This document shows, one piece after another, positions 27,695 to 38,467 of a stretch of DNA of 64,000 bases (position 1 is its first letter; each line of letters starts with the position of its first letter). Under the pieces are notes generated by a model. It was not told the origin of the DNA and did not search any database. It was given only the letters and a program-made list of their open reading frames with translations. The DNA comes from Roseibium denhamense (GTDB taxonomy: Bacteria > Pseudomonadota > Alphaproteobacteria > Rhizobiales > Stappiaceae): positions 1-64,000 of the forward strand of contig NZ_SMLZ01000100.1 of the NCBI RefSeq assembly GCF_009711415.1. The letters are read 5' to 3'. The translations under genes were made by a program, and so were the position numbers.

Positions 27695-30415
27695 ATGACC
27701 CAGGCAAGCGTGCAAAACACGGCCCCGGCAGACACGAAAGTGACGCCGATGATGGCCCAGTACATCGAGATCAAAACAGCCAACCCGGACAGCCTTCTGT
27801 TTTACCGGATGGGAGATTTCTACGAGCTGTTTTTTGAAGATGCAGAGGTGGCAGCCCGCGCGCTGGGCATAACACTGACCAAACGCGGCAAGCACCAGGG
27901 AAATGACATCCCAATGTGCGGTGTGCCCGTGCACGCAGCTGATGATTACCTGCAAAAACTGATCGCGCTGGGCCACCGCGTTTCGGTCTGCGAGCAAACG
28001 GAAGATCCTGCAGAAGCGAAAAAGCGCGGTTCAAAGTCGGTGGTCCGCCGGGATGTTGTGCGCCTCGTCACGCCTGGAACGCTGACCGAGGAACGATTGC
28101 TGGACTCCGGTGCCAACAATTACCTGATGGCCTTGACGCGGCTCAAAGGCGGATCTCTGACCGGCGATGCCGTTTATGGACTTGCATGGATCGACATGTC
28201 GACTGGCACATTTCAGGTGTCCGAGACGGATCACCAGCGGCTGGCGGCTGACTTGGCTCAAGTTGCTCCGCGCGAACTGATCATAGCCGACATGCTGCTT
28301 CAAGAGAGTGATCTCAGGCAGATCGCAGAACAGTCAGGCGGCGCGCTCTCGCCGGTTCCCCGCACGTTTTTTGACGGATCCACTGCGGCCGATCGCCTGT
28401 CTCACTATTTCGGCGTGAAAACTCTGGACGGCTTTGGAACGTTTACACGTGCCGAATTGTCTGCCGCCGCAGGCATTCTCGCCTATGTCGAAAAAACACA
28501 ACTCGGCGAAAGACCGCCCCTTGATCCGCCAGTCCGCGAAGCGGGCGCAGGCCGGATGCTGATCGATCCGGCTACACGGGCCAATCTAGAATTGTCGCGC
28601 ACCCTGTCCGGCGAACGGCAGGGATCATTGCTTGCAACCATAGACAGGACTGTGACCGGAGGCGGCTCCCGTCTGCTTGCAAGCCGTCTTGCAGGCCCGC
28701 TGGTGGATGTGGATGCCATTCACCGGCGCCAGTACGCGGTATCGTTCTTCTTAGAGAACGAAATCATGCGCGAAAGCCTGCGGCAAACGCTGAAAGGAGC
28801 GCCGGATATGGCGCGCGCGCTGTCTAGGATCGCGCTTAGCCGCGGCGGGCCGCGTGATATCCTGGCCATAGCACACGGACTGACGGCTTCCCTTGCCGTA
28901 CTGGAGCAGACCGGCGCAACCCCATCTGAGATCCCAGCGGAGATTGCAGCGGCCCGTGCGAGCCTCGAACAAGCCCCGCACGGCCTTGGATCCGAATTGC
29001 TGGCTGCCATCAAAGATGAGCCGCCGCTCCTGAAGCGCGACGGCGGCTTTGTCGCCAGCGGATACAATGCCGACCTTGATGAACTTCGGGCGCTTCGCGA
29101 CGAAAGCCGGAAGGTGATCGCCAAGCTGCAGGCCGACTATTCCGAAGAACTTGGTCTGCGGTCCCTGAAGATCAAACACAACAATGTTCTCGGCTGGTTC
29201 ATCGAAGCCCCCACCGCGCAAACGGAAAAGCTGACAGCCGATCCCGGCCGGTTCATTCACCGGCAGACCATGGCCGGCGCCATGCGATTCACCACCACGG
29301 AACTTGCCGATCTTGAATCCAAGATTGCCAGTGCCGGCGAGCGCGCCATGGCCATCGAGCTGGAGATCTTCGACCGGCTCACTGCCGCCATTATCGAAGC
29401 CGGCGCGGCGATCAAGTCAGCCGCCCATGGCCTATCCAAACTCGATGTGTCCGCGGCTTTGGCCAAGCTTGCCCAGGAAGAGAATTATTCGCGCCCGCTA
29501 ATTGACGACAGCCGAGCATTCGAAATCAAGGGCGGACGGCACCCTGTCGTAGAACAGGCCCTACGAAAAGGGGGCGGCGAGAGCTTTGTGGCAAACGATG
29601 CCGATCTGGGCCCGGAAGCTGGAGAAGATATCGGGCATATCTGGCTGATCACCGGCCCCAACATGGCCGGTAAGTCCACCTTCTTGCGGCAAAACGCACT
29701 CATTGCCGTATTGGCGCAAATGGGCGGATATGTGCCTGCGCTTTCCGCGCATATCGGTGTTGTCGACCGCCTGTTCTCACGGGTCGGGGCAGCAGATGAT
29801 CTTGCCCGTGGCCGCTCGACCTTCATGGTGGAAATGGTGGAGACGGCTGCCATTCTCAATCAGGCCGGTGACCGGTCCCTGGTTATTCTGGATGAAATTG
29901 GCCGGGGCACCGCCACATTCGACGGCCTTTCGATTGCCTGGGCAACCATCGAGCATCTGCACGAAGTCAACAAGTCCCGCGCTCTGTTCGCGACGCATTA
30001 TCATGAGTTGACGGCGCTTTCCGCCAAACTCGACCGCCTGTCCAATGCCACGGTGTCGGTCAAGGAGTGGAATGGGGACGTCATCTTCCTGCATGAGATT
30101 GTGCCCGGTGCCGCCGACCGGTCTTACGGTATCCAGGTGGCCAAACTCGCCGGGCTGCCGGCGATGGTTGTGGAGCGCTCCAAACAGGTCTTGAGCCAGC
30201 TGGAAGAGCAGGACAGGAATACAGCGTCAGAAACGCTGATCGATGAGCTGCCACTGTTTGCAAGCTTGAGCCCCCAAGCCGCGGCACCAACAGCCGTATC
30301 CGCCCCAGAAAGCGCTGCCCTAACGGCGCTTTCAAATTTCAATCCGGATGACATGACCCCGCGCGAAGCCCTGGACGCGCTCTACAAACTGAAGGCCATG
30401 CAGGCTCAGGAGTAA
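27695..30415 (+). CDS. mutS: DNA mismatch repair protein MutS
   Basis: MutS binds base mismatches and recruits MutL. The 906-residue protein has the mismatch-contact motif ([15 protein letters not shown]), the lever and clamp domains, and the ABC-type ATPase with Walker [11 protein letters not shown], signature [14 protein letters not shown] and Walker [12 protein letters not shown]. The C-terminal [14 protein letters not shown] is the usual beta-clamp/tetramerisation tail. A GGAAAAAGG site precedes the ATG. It is a stand-alone gene, divergent from maeB. Confidence 0.98.
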   Translation: MTQASVQNTAPADTKVTPMMAQYIEIKTANPDSLLFYRMGDFYELFFEDAEVAARALGITLTKRGKHQGNDIPMCGVPVHAADDYLQKLIALGHRVSVCEQTEDPAEAKKRGSKSVVRRDVVRLVTPGTLTEERLLDSGANNYLMALTRLKGGSLTGDAVYGLAWIDMSTGTFQVSETDHQRLAADLAQVAPRELIIADMLLQESDLRQIAEQSGGALSPVPRTFFDGSTAADRLSHYFGVKTLDGFGTFTRAELSAAAGILAYVEKTQLGERPPLDPPVREAGAGRMLIDPATRANLELSRTLSGERQGSLLATIDRTVTGGGSRLLASRLAGPLVDVDAIHRRQYAVSFFLENEIMRESLRQTLKGAPDMARALSRIALSRGGPRDILAIAHGLTASLAVLEQTGATPSEIPAEIAAARASLEQAPHGLGSELLAAIKDEPPLLKRDGGFVASGYNADLDELRALRDESRKVIAKLQADYSEELGLRSLKIKHNNVLGWFIEAPTAQTEKLTADPGRFIHRQTMAGAMRFTTTELADLESKIASAGERAMAIELEIFDRLTAAIIEAGAAIKSAAHGLSKLDVSAALAKLAQEENYSRPLIDDSRAFEIKGGRHPVVEQALRKGGGESFVANDADLGPEAGEDIGHIWLITGPNMAGKSTFLRQNALIAVLAQMGGYVPALSAHIGVVDRLFSRVGAADDLARGRSTFMVEMVETAAILNQAGDRSLVILDEIGRGTATFDGLSIAWATIEHLHEVNKSRALFATHYHELTALSAKLDRLSNATVSVKEWNGDVIFLHEIVPGAADRSYGIQVAKLAGLPAMVVERSKQVLSQLEEQDRNTASETLIDELPLFASLSPQAAAPTAVSAPESAALTALSNFNPDDMTPREALDALYKLKAMQAQE

Positions 30416-30520
30416 AAGCACCACGTTTTGCGGATAAGGCCGGCGCTTCGTCCTCAATCCAAGCCGGAGTGTTTTGCCAGTCAGCACCTCAGACAAGCGG
30501 ACCTGCTGGCGCTAAGGACA

Positions 30521-30877
30521 TCATTTTGCGGAGGTTTTGTCCGCCTTTGATCCCGCAGTACGGTGCCAGGCTTTAATCTCGGCGATTTCCAACTGCATGG
30601 CCTTGAAAACCTCCAAGGTTTCCCTGTCCTTCTCGGACAGGTTTTTTTTGAATTCGACTTGATCGATCAGGACCTCCAGAACATCACTGATGCGTCCAAT
30701 CTGGCGGCCGTAACTGCCGACTTCGGTCAGGATATCCTGCTCGACTTCCGGAGCAGATGACCGGCCAAGATTTATGTTGATCAGGCCAAATTGACTCCCC
30801 ATGGCCCGGAACATAGCGGTCCACGGATTGATGGCCTGCGTCACATCTCCAGAAAGAGGTAGGTGAAAAGACGGCAT
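30521..30877 (-). CDS. Small protein of unknown function
   Basis: This 118-residue protein is not one I recognise. It is predicted mostly helical, with a heptad-like acidic/basic segment (GRISDVLEVLIDQVEF, DRETLEVFKAMQLEIAEIKAW) that could form a coiled coil, and a Lys/Ala-rich tail. There is no signal peptide or membrane segment. The size and helical pattern recall phasin-like granule proteins, but that is only a resemblance. The ATG at 30877 has AGAGGTG upstream; the frame runs on to 30964. It is divergent from the transporter gene. Confidence 0.6.
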   Translation of the reverse strand: MPSFHLPLSGDVTQAINPWTAMFRAMGSQFGLININLGRSSAPEVEQDILTEVGSYGRQIGRISDVLEVLIDQVEFKKNLSEKDRETLEVFKAMQLEIAEIKAWHRTAGSKADKTSAK

Positions 30878-30947
30878 GCGGCACCTCTTGCTTGATCTCC
30901 AGTCCGTATTAGACGGGAAGTCCTGCTGCACTGCAACCAAATGGTGA

Positions 30948-32191
30948 TTGAACTTGACCCGCAACCGTCAAATCGTCAGGTTCAGGCTCCTGCCTTTCGA
31001 TGAAGCGACTCAACCTTTGCTTTCCAAATTATCTTTCCCGCCAAGAGCGATGCTTCTGGCCGTCGGGCTTTTGTTCATAAACAGCCTGTGCATTGGCGCG
31101 ACCGTGCCGACACTGGCGTATTTCATCGTTGAAGGGCTGGGCGCCCCCCCTGGCAGGTGGGTCTTTACACCGGGGTCGTCATACCACTGACACTTGTGAC
31201 CAACAGGTGGGCTGGCGAGAAGTTCGATCAGAGCATAGCTGTTCGCACGCTCTTGATGATTGCAGCACTGTCTTTCATCACCATGTGCCTTGCCTTGTCG
31301 CAGGTCAGCTCCTTACCTGTTTTTCTGGCGGTCACTATCCCCCTGATGAGCCTCACCAATATGGGGTCCGGGATCGGGTTCGCTTATGGCCGGGTGAGGG
31401 CCGAGCAATTGCAGCTCGACACGACCGCCATGAACTCGTGGCTGCGCATTTCCGTTTCTCTTGGCTGGATGATCGGCCCTGCACTCAGTTACTCTGTTAT
31501 TGCGGTGTCGGGCTTTACGGCAGCCTTTTTAATTGCAGCCCTTCTTGGCGCCGTTTGGCTTTTCGTTATGCTTCTGTCCATCCCAAACGGATTTCGGGCC
31601 CCAAGCAAAACAAGGAAACAAAACACCGGTGGGCCGGTGAACTGGGGCCTCCTGCTGGCCGGTGGAACCTGCGTCCTTTTCACAGCCACAAATTCCTTGT
31701 TCGTCTCTGCAATGCCCCTCTATTTCGTAACAGAAGTGGCATTGCCCGAGTTCACGCCAGGCTTATCGCTTTCAATCAAATGTGCGGTTGAAATTGGTGC
31801 GATCTTTGTGTCGGCATTTCTGGCGGAGCGCTTTGGCTTCAAGCCCGTGCTCCTCGCCTCAGCTGCCCTTGGAATTGCCGGGATGCTTCTATTCTCGATC
31901 GCCTCCTCGATATGGCACGTGGCTGCAATTTCGGCTTTGGAGGGATTGTATTACGGCTTGTTCGCGGGCGTGGCGATAACCTATGTGCAAAGCTTCGCTC
32001 CGAACCGGTTGGGTCGGGCAACGGCAACCTATATGAACAGTCTTTTCCTGGGTGGTATGATCGGCAGTGTGTCGATGGGGTTCATCGCGAGCAGCTTCGA
32101 TTTCCGGGCTGTCCTTTTTGTCGCTGCGGCCTGTTCAGCAACGGCGCTTTGTGCGGTTGCTCTTGGGGGCCGGCGGCATGCTCAAAATTAG
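30948..32191 (+). pseudogene. SetA/SetB-like sugar-efflux MFS transporter, frameshifted
   Basis: Two frames together encode one transporter of about 414 residues: 30948-31190 carries the first membrane helix (LLAVGLLFINSLCIGATVPTL) and 31157-32191 carries the rest. The switch is at a run of seven C (31144-31150). One more C would give GAPPWQVGLYTG and restore a continuous protein. The second part has RISVSLGWMIGPALSY and other blocks like E. coli SetA/SetB sugar efflux transporters, with 10-11 further helices. The lesion may be a sequencing error, a pseudogene or a slippage-variable tract. The start codon is uncertain (30948 or 31050). The substrate is unknown. Confidence 0.8.
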
Positions 32192-32197
32192 CCCGGA

Positions 32198-32719
32198 TCA
32201 GAAGGTGCTGGATTTTGCCGTAGCAAGGGCATTTGCCATGGCACCGGCAAAACTCGTCCGGTCCTCCGGATTGAGAAACTGGCCGAGATCAACAGTTTCC
32301 CCCCGGCTGGTCAACGAAATGGCGGTGACGCCCTCGTCTTCAATCCGTTCAACGGAAAGGCGGACCCACAAGGGATTGAACTTGAATTCCAGCTCCCGCC
32401 GGCCGGGCCCGATTTTGCGGATTACGATCTCGTTCCGGGACACTTTGATTTCTTCATAGGCACGTGCAGATGCGTAATTGAGCCTGAACGCCAAATAGAG
32501 GAGCGCAACATCCAGGCCGAAAAAACCAAAGACAGGCCACGCACCAATTTGCCAAAATATGATGCCGGCCACAAAGCTAATGAGGCCGAAACAGCCCATG
32601 AGAATCATGAAACCGTTTGGACCCAAGGACCGGTGCGGTGTCAGAACTGCCGAGAAAAAAGGCCGGTCTTCCTCGGAAAAATCGTCCATTTTATCGTGTT
32701 TCGGATTGTTCTCGCTCAT
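32198..32719 (-). CDS. DUF2244 family membrane protein
   Basis: This 173-residue protein fits DUF2244: a short acidic N-terminus, then PHRSLGPNGF leading into two membrane helices (MILMGCFGLISFVAGIIFW and GFFGLDVALLYLAF), and a cytoplasmic beta-rich domain (WVRLSVERIEDEGV, FLNPEDRTSFAGAM). The function is unestablished; relatives are often described as integral membrane proteins near nth. It is divergent from nth with only 22 bases between starts. Confidence 0.85.
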   Translation of the reverse strand: MSENNPKHDKMDDFSEEDRPFFSAVLTPHRSLGPNGFMILMGCFGLISFVAGIIFWQIGAWPVFGFFGLDVALLYLAFRLNYASARAYEEIKVSRNEIVIRKIGPGRRELEFKFNPLWVRLSVERIEDEGVTAISLTSRGETVDLGQFLNPEDRTSFAGAMANALATAKSSTF

Positions 32720-32741
32720 GCCTTGAGATTATAGAAAGAAC

Positions 32742-33569
32742 ATGAGCGAAGCAAAGAGCCAGCCGAACGCCAAATCTGCCAAACGCGCCGCAAAACGCCC
32801 TGGCAAACCGGCGAAAATACTTAAGAAAGCGCCTTCCGTTGACAATCCAGGACGGGTTTTGAAGCGCTCACGCTACAGCAAGGCCGAAGCCTACGCGATT
32901 TTTGAAAGGTTCCATGCGGATAATCCCGAGCCTGAGGGTGAGCTGGATTATATCAATGCCTATACTTTGCTAGTTGCGGTTCTTTTGTCCGCTCAGGCAA
33001 CCGATGTCGGCGTCAACCGTGCAACCAAGCATTTGTTCCAAATTGCCGACACGCCGGAAAAAATGGTTGCGCTTGGTGAAGACCGCGTCCGCGAAGAGAT
33101 CCGGACAATCGGCCTTTTCAAGACCAAAGCCAAAAATGTCATCCTCATGTCGGAACAGCTCATCCGCGATCATGGTGGCGAAGTTCCTGAAAACCGGGAA
33201 GCACTGGAAAAGCTGCCCGGAGTTGGCCGCAAGACCGCGAATGTTGTCCTCAATATCTTTTTCGGACACCCGACCATTGCAGTCGACACACATTTGTTCC
33301 GGCTGGGGAACCGGATTGGAATTGCACCTGGCAAGACTCCATTAGACGTTGAAAAGGCTATGGAAAAAGCCGTCCCAGTCGAGTTTTCCCTACATGCGCA
33401 TCATTGGCTGATCTTGCACGGGCGATACATCTGCAAGGCTCGAAAACCCGAATGCAAACGCTGCGTAATCTATGACCTATGCAAAAGCCCGGAAAAAGAA
33501 AAATTTGACGCGATCCCTGACATCGCAGTGAGAACCAAGGCATTGATTTTGAAGGACACCGCAGCTTGA
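32742..33569 (+). CDS. nth: Endonuclease III (Nth)
   Basis: Nth is a base-excision glycosylase/AP lyase for oxidised pyrimidines. The 275-residue protein has the helix-hairpin-helix LPGVGRKTANVVLN with the catalytic lysine region, the catalytic aspartate in AVDTHLFRL, and the 4Fe-4S ligand pattern C-x6-C-x2-C-x5-C in CKARKPECKRCVIYDLC. A basic N-terminal extension of about 40 residues (SAKRAAKRPGKPAK) is longer than in E. coli Nth. The stop overlaps the TTG start of the acetyltransferase. Confidence 0.97.
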   Translation: MSEAKSQPNAKSAKRAAKRPGKPAKILKKAPSVDNPGRVLKRSRYSKAEAYAIFERFHADNPEPEGELDYINAYTLLVAVLLSAQATDVGVNRATKHLFQIADTPEKMVALGEDRVREEIRTIGLFKTKAKNVILMSEQLIRDHGGEVPENREALEKLPGVGRKTANVVLNIFFGHPTIAVDTHLFRLGNRIGIAPGKTPLDVEKAMEKAVPVEFSLHAHHWLILHGRYICKARKPECKRCVIYDLCKSPEKEKFDAIPDIAVRTKALILKDTAA

Positions 33570-34114
33570 GTTTCCCCCTCGGTCCCTTCCCGGCTTGTGA
33601 GCGGTTGCGGTTCAGGCTTCCGTCGACAAACGACGCAGCGTTTTATCTGAAGCTGATGAATGAACCGGACTATATCCGGTTCATTGCAAACCATGATCTG
33701 AAGACGGAAGAGGACGCCCTCCAGTACATTAAGGGCAAATCGCTCGCACGGTTCGCCCAACACAAGGTTGGTCTCTGGGTAGTCGAATTGAAGGAAACGG
33801 GTGACCCTGTCGGCGTATGCGGCCTTGTGTTCCGGAAAGAGCTCGAACATCCGGACCTTGGATACGCCCTTCTGGAAAAATACCGGGGCCGCGGCTTTGC
33901 CAGGGAAGCTGCAACAGCCGTGCTTGAGTTTGCCGGAAAGGTTCTGAAGCTGCGGACGCTTTGCGCCATCACCGCACCGGACAATGCGGCATCTTCAAAT
34001 GTCCTGAAGAAAATCGGCTTTGAAGCGGATGGGCAACTCCACTTGACCGAAATCGGCGCAACCGCCGATTACTATGTCTGGAAACTGCGCTATGTCGAGA
34101 AGGGCTTGGCCTAG
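33566..34114 (+). CDS. GNAT acetyltransferase (RimJ/RimL type)
   Basis: This is a 182-residue acetyl-CoA-dependent transferase of the RimJ/RimL branch: ERLRFRLPSTNDAAFYLKLM at the start, then the acetyl-CoA-binding block LLEKYRGRGFAREAATAVL and the typical ITAPDNAASSNVLKKIGF. The substrate is unknown. The start is a TTG at 33566 overlapping the nth stop, which suggests coupled translation. Confidence 0.88.
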   Translation: MSFPLGPFPACERLRFRLPSTNDAAFYLKLMNEPDYIRFIANHDLKTEEDALQYIKGKSLARFAQHKVGLWVVELKETGDPVGVCGLVFRKELEHPDLGYALLEKYRGRGFAREAATAVLEFAGKVLKLRTLCAITAPDNAASSNVLKKIGFEADGQLHLTEIGATADYYVWKLRYVEKGLA

Positions 34115-34166
34115 ATCAGCTTTGGGCGTTTCTTACAAAACACCCGGTGCTCTGCAACGAGCCTCG

Positions 34167-34601
34167 TTACGTCTTGGGCCGAACACGAACCACAACATCC
34201 ACCCGAACCACTTCCATACCTTCCGGTGCATGCGGAATGGATCCGATCCCAACACCCTCTCCAGGGATATCAATGACCCGGTTCTCACCTTCGATAAAGA
34301 AGTGGTGGTGGTCGGAAACGTTGGTATCGAAGTAGGTCTTGTTGCCGTCGATCGCGACTTCGCGCAGAAGCCCGGCTTCCGTGAACTGATGGAGCGTATT
34401 GTAGACTGTTGCCAATGACACAGGCACATCAGCACTGACTGCTTCTTCATGAAGCAGTTCCGCGGAAATATGCCGGTCCCCCTTGGAATATAGAATTTCC
34501 GCGAGCGAAACCCGCTGGCGCGTTGGGCGCAGCCCAGCGTCCCGCAAAATATTCCGTACGGCTTTTTCCGTCATTCCGTTTTCAACGTGGTGTGTCGTCA
34601 T
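34167..34601 (-). CDS. irr: Iron response regulator Irr (Fur family)
   Basis: Irr is the heme-responsive Fur-family regulator that controls iron uptake, heme synthesis and iron-storage genes in Hyphomicrobiales and Rhodobacterales. The winged helix (LRDAGLRPTRQRVSLAEIL, SLATVYNTLHQFTEAGLLRE) is followed by the YFDTNVSDHHHFFIE histidine cluster typical of Irr rather than Fur. The C-terminus is hydrophobic-charged alternating (VVRVDVVVRVRPK). The ATG at 34601 gives 144 residues, near the family size; a TTG at 34676 is an alternative. It is divergent from fabA, an arrangement known in related genomes. Confidence 0.93.
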   Translation of the reverse strand: MTTHHVENGMTEKAVRNILRDAGLRPTRQRVSLAEILYSKGDRHISAELLHEEAVSADVPVSLATVYNTLHQFTEAGLLREVAIDGNKTYFDTNVSDHHHFFIEGENRVIDIPGEGVGIGSIPHAPEGMEVVRVDVVVRVRPKT

Positions 34602-34940
34602 TCCTGTCTCGTCCAAGAAGCTCGTCACTCTGTCCTGATCCAAATGATCCAGCCAGTATGCGGCTGCCGGGTTCAAAACCCGTGAACTTTCCTATATGTG
34701 GCATTTATTGCCTCTAATGTGCAAGTTTTAACGCAGTTCGCCTGATCTTGCCAGATGCCGCCGGGCGGCGAAAATCAGCTTCCAAACGTTCTAAATCAGC
34801 AAAAATGCGAGTTGCTTTGCCGAACTGACATCTTTCAGTCATGGTTCCCCTGTGTTAGGAAGGCGCCGCAAACCAATCAAAAACAAACCGCTTCCGTCTG
34901 TTAGAACGCTTGAGACGGAACCAAAAACAACGGATCTTGA
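34602..34940. other. Intergenic region between irr and fabA
   Basis: About 340 bases between divergent start codons hold no credible gene. The part at 34680-34730 is AT-rich and is where the irr promoter would be expected. I could not identify a firm promoter or Irr operator by eye. If irr starts at TTG 34676, the gap shrinks to 264 bases. Confidence 0.5.
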
Positions 34941-35450
34941 ATGACCGAGCGCCGCTCCAGCTACGATTACGAAGCTCTTCTCGCCTGCGGCCGCGGCGAG
35001 CTGTTTGGCGAGGGCAATGCTCAATTGCCGCTGCCGCCAATGTTGATGTTCGACCGGATTACGGAGATTTCCGAAGCCGGCGGCGAGTATGACAAGGGGT
35101 TTATCCGGGCAGAATTCGATATCAAACCGGATCTCTGGTTCTTCCCGTGCCACTTTCAGGGCAACCCGATCATGCCGGGCTGCCTCGGTCTTGATGCCCT
35201 ATGGCAGCTGACAGGGTTCTACCTTGGCTGGCTCGGACTTCCCGGTAAAGGCATGGCCTTGTCCACCGGCGAAGTAAAATTCAAGGGAATGGTCACACCG
35301 GAAACCAAGCTGGTCGAATATGGTGTTGATTTCAAACGGGTCATGAAAGGCCGTCTGGTTCTCGGCATCGCCGATGGCTGGCTTAAGGCGGACGGCGAAC
35401 AGATCTACAAGGCAACGGATCTGCGGGTCGGGCTTTCCACCCAAACCTGA
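34941..35450 (+). CDS. fabA: 3-hydroxydecanoyl-ACP dehydratase/isomerase FabA
   Basis: FabA dehydrates 3-hydroxydecanoyl-ACP and isomerises the product to cis-3-decenoyl-ACP, the branch point to unsaturated fatty acids. The 169-residue hot-dog protein has the active-site histidine and the downstream aspartate in [22 protein letters not shown]. It is first in the fabA-fabB-fabI series. Confidence 0.98.
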   Translation: MTERRSSYDYEALLACGRGELFGEGNAQLPLPPMLMFDRITEISEAGGEYDKGFIRAEFDIKPDLWFFPCHFQGNPIMPGCLGLDALWQLTGFYLGWLGLPGKGMALSTGEVKFKGMVTPETKLVEYGVDFKRVMKGRLVLGIADGWLKADGEQIYKATDLRVGLSTQT

Positions 35451-35569
35451 TCTGAGTTACCAGCATCGGCCAAAAATCCGGCGCTCCCGCAACATGGACG
35501 CGCCGGTTTGCATATACTGACCAGGCTCGCCACATAGGCCTGACCTACTTTGAACACTAGGAGACCGCA

Positions 35570-36793
35570 ATGAGACGCGTTGTCGTCACCGGGATCGGTA
35601 TCGTTTCCTCCATCGGATCTAACGCCCAAGAAGTTCTCGCGAGCTTGCGGGAGGGGAAATCCGGCATCAGCTTTGCCCCAGATTATGCAGAGCATGGCTT
35701 TCGCAGCCAAGTTCATGGCATGCCAAACGTTGACATTGCAGAGCTGATCGACAAGCGCCAGCTGCGGTTCATGGGCGACGGCGCCGCCTATAACTACATT
35801 TCGATGCAACAGGCGATCTCCGACAGCGGACTGGAAGAGAAAGACGTCTCCAACGAGCGCACCGGTCTCATCATGGGCTCCGGAGGCCCGTCCACCAAAA
35901 ACCTGTTCCAGGCGCACAAGATCGTCATCGAAAAGGGCTCACCGAAACGGATGGGCCCGTTCATGGTGACCCGTGGCATGAGCTCGACCAACTCGGCCTG
36001 CCTTGCCACCCCGTTCAAGATCAAGGGCATCAACTACTCGATCACGTCCGCCTGCTCGACATCTGCACACTGCATTGGCGCTGCGACCGAACAGATCCAG
36101 TTCGGAAAGCAAGACGTGATGTTTGCCGGCGGCGGCGAAGAACTCGACTGGACACTGTCCTGCCTGTTTGACGCCATGGGCGCCATGTCCTCAAAATACA
36201 ACGACACACCGGAAACGGCATCCCGCGCCTATGACGCGACCCGTGACGGTTTTGTCATCGCCGGTGGCGGCGGTGTTGTTGTTCTGGAAGAACTGGAGCA
36301 TGCAAAGGCTCGCGGTGCAAAAATCTACGCGGAAGTGACTGGTTACGCTGCTAACTCGGACGGTTATGACATGGTGGCACCATCCGGTGAGGGCGGTGAG
36401 CGCTGCATGCGCATTGCCACCAGCACGCTGGGCGACCGCAAGGTCGATTACGTCAACTCCCACGGCACATCGACACCTGTTGGTGATATCGGTGAGATCG
36501 AGGCAATCCGCCGCGTCTTTGGTGAAAACCAGCCGCCGGTTTCCTCTACCAAATCGCTGACTGGCCATAGCTTGGGCGCGACCGGTGTCCAGGAGGCGAT
36601 CTATTGCCTGCTCATGCTGCAGAACGACTTCATTACCGCCTCGGCAAACGTCAACGAACTCGACCCGGCCTTGACGCCGGAAGAAATCGTGACCACACGC
36701 GTCGATAATGCGGGTCTCGACACCGTCCTGTCCAACAGCTTCGGCTTCGGCGGCACAAACGCATCGCTCGCGATGTCGCGTTATCACGGCTGA
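35570..36793 (+). CDS. fabB: Beta-ketoacyl-ACP synthase I FabB
   Basis: FabB elongates the unsaturated intermediates made by FabA. The 407-residue thiolase-fold enzyme has the catalytic cysteine in [15 protein letters not shown] and the two histidines in [11 protein letters not shown] and [13 protein letters not shown]. Pairing with fabA identifies it as FabB rather than FabF. An AGGAGACC ribosome site precedes the ATG. fabI starts ten bases after its stop. Confidence 0.97.
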   Translation: MRRVVVTGIGIVSSIGSNAQEVLASLREGKSGISFAPDYAEHGFRSQVHGMPNVDIAELIDKRQLRFMGDGAAYNYISMQQAISDSGLEEKDVSNERTGLIMGSGGPSTKNLFQAHKIVIEKGSPKRMGPFMVTRGMSSTNSACLATPFKIKGINYSITSACSTSAHCIGAATEQIQFGKQDVMFAGGGEELDWTLSCLFDAMGAMSSKYNDTPETASRAYDATRDGFVIAGGGGVVVLEELEHAKARGAKIYAEVTGYAANSDGYDMVAPSGEGGERCMRIATSTLGDRKVDYVNSHGTSTPVGDIGEIEAIRRVFGENQPPVSSTKSLTGHSLGATGVQEAIYCLLMLQNDFITASANVNELDPALTPEEIVTTRVDNAGLDTVLSNSFGFGGTNASLAMSRYHG

Positions 36794-36803
36794 GGAGCTT
36801 TGA

Positions 36804-37616
36804 ATGTCTGACTTGATGAAAGGCAAACGCGGCCTGATTATGGGCGTTGCGAATGACCATTCGATTGCCTGGGGCATTGCCAAGACCCTTGCGGAGCATG
36901 GCGCAGAGCTTGCGTTTACCTATCAGGGGGAAGCTTTTGGGCGGCGGACCAAGCCCTTGGCGGAAAGTGTCGGTTCCACACTGATGCTGCCGTGTGATGT
37001 GGAAGACATCGACAGTGTAGATGCCGTCTTCGCCAAGCTGAAGGAAGAATGGGGCACCATCGACTTCCTGGTCCACGCGATCGGGTTTTCCGACAAGAAC
37101 GAACTTAAGGGCAAATACGCTGACACCACGCGGGACAATTTTTCCCGCACCATGGTGATCTCGTGCTTCTCGTTCACCGAAATCACGAAGCGCGCAGCGG
37201 ACTTGATGCCCAATGGCGGCTCTATCGTTACGCTGACCTATGGCGGCGCAACGAAAGTTATGCCGAACTACAATGTGATGGGTGTTGCCAAAGCGGCTCT
37301 GGAGTCGTCCGTTCGCTATCTTGCCGCCGACTACGGCCCTCAAAACATCCGTGTCAACGCAATTTCCGCAGGCCCTGTCCGCACTCTGGCAGGCTCTGGC
37401 GTTTCCGACGCCCGGCTGATGTTCAATTTCCAGAAACGCAATTCGCCGCTGCAACGGACTGTTTCTCTAGATGAAATTGGTGGCACAGGTCTTTATCTCC
37501 TGTCCGATCTCTCCGGCGGCGTGACCGGCGAAGTGCACTTCGTTGACAGCGGCTACAACATCATGTCGATGCCACGTCTTGAAGAGCTAAAGACTCATGA
37601 GGCCAAAGCCGATTGA
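36804..37616 (+). CDS. fabI: Enoyl-ACP reductase (NADH) FabI
   Basis: FabI reduces the enoyl-ACP in the last step of each elongation cycle. The 270-residue short-chain dehydrogenase has the modified nucleotide motif GVANDHSIAWGIAK and the FabI active-site spacing Y-x6-K in NYNVMGVAKAALE. It follows fabB closely and ends at a strong terminator, so fabA-fabB-fabI probably form an operon. Confidence 0.97.
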   Translation: MSDLMKGKRGLIMGVANDHSIAWGIAKTLAEHGAELAFTYQGEAFGRRTKPLAESVGSTLMLPCDVEDIDSVDAVFAKLKEEWGTIDFLVHAIGFSDKNELKGKYADTTRDNFSRTMVISCFSFTEITKRAADLMPNGGSIVTLTYGGATKVMPNYNVMGVAKAALESSVRYLAADYGPQNIRVNAISAGPVRTLAGSGVSDARLMFNFQKRNSPLQRTVSLDEIGGTGLYLLSDLSGGVTGEVHFVDSGYNIMSMPRLEELKTHEAKAD

Positions 37617-37637
37617 TGTCTGGTCCAACATGAAATC

Positions 37638-37667
37638 AAAAAGGCAGCCAATCGGCTGCCTTTTTTG
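37638..37667. terminator. Terminator after fabI, probably bidirectional
   Basis: A 9-bp stem (37641-37649 with 37654-37662) is flanked by T-runs on both strands. It lies between the convergent fabI and SH3-like gene. Confidence 0.88.
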
Positions 37668-37683
37668 CATTGTTTTGTGAACC

Positions 37684-38220
37684 TTATTCTTCAATCAATT
37701 CATCCGGATAGACCCCGAAAAGACGGGTCTGATCGAGCCATCCATCAAAGTTTTCGCCATTGACCCGGCACCAGCCGCCAACGCATCCGGAAATTGACGC
37801 TAGGACAAACGGTTCCAGCTCTGCAACAATGTCCGCATCAGATCGCGACCGGGCGCGAAGTGGGGTCCGGTCATTGCGCTCCCAGGGTGTTACCAGAGCT
37901 GTCCGGCGGCCGGACAGAAGGGAATGAAAAACCCAGCCCTGTTTGCCTTCCCAATCCCTGATATGCCGCCAGTTTTCGAATTCCTGGATGATTTCAACCG
38001 GCAGTCCTGACCTCACGAATGTCCAGGCGATATCATGATCTCTGGAAGGCCCGACCCGAACGTTGACGCGGTCGGATTTGAGGCTGACAAATCGGGGAAG
38101 CGGCAGTCCGGACGGATTACTTGTGTCCTGCGCCATTGCGGGGGCCAAAATCAAACTGGCCAGCCCAAGCACGGCAAGCAGTTTCATATAGGATCGGACG
38201 TTCGGCATTACTCGGGCCAT
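37684..38220 (-). CDS. Exported SH3-like domain protein
   Basis: This 178-residue protein has a signal peptide (LLAVLGLASLILAPAMAQ) and two bacterial SH3-like repeats: SDRVNVRVGPSRDHDIAWTF with GWVFHSLLSG, and TPLRARSRSDADIVAELEPF with GWCRVNGENFDGWL. Such modules usually bind peptidoglycan or peptides in the periplasm; the role here is unknown. Possible starts are ATG 38220, 38208 and 38187, all before the signal peptide. It is divergent from the 2-hydroxyacid dehydrogenase, with a 247-base gap that shows nothing else. Confidence 0.85.
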   Translation of the reverse strand: MARVMPNVRSYMKLLAVLGLASLILAPAMAQDTSNPSGLPLPRFVSLKSDRVNVRVGPSRDHDIAWTFVRSGLPVEIIQEFENWRHIRDWEGKQGWVFHSLLSGRRTALVTPWERNDRTPLRARSRSDADIVAELEPFVLASISGCVGGWCRVNGENFDGWLDQTRLFGVYPDELIEE

Positions 38221-38467
38221 ATTGGTCGGGAGTCCAATTGTTCTTGGTTGCGGTTTTAGGGCAAGTCTTTACTAAAATTCGCTCGTAAAAACCAGCATGT
38301 CCACGAAACTCGCATGCGCATTTGACGGCGAATTTAACCGGTCCCTTGTTTCTGCCGAACCATCTGGTATGCAAATAGAAACGTCTCATCCGCCCGCGCG
38401 CCGCGCGGGTTCAAAGTGGAACCGTTGAGGTTAACAAACACTCAACGAACCGCGAAAGGCTTAAAGT

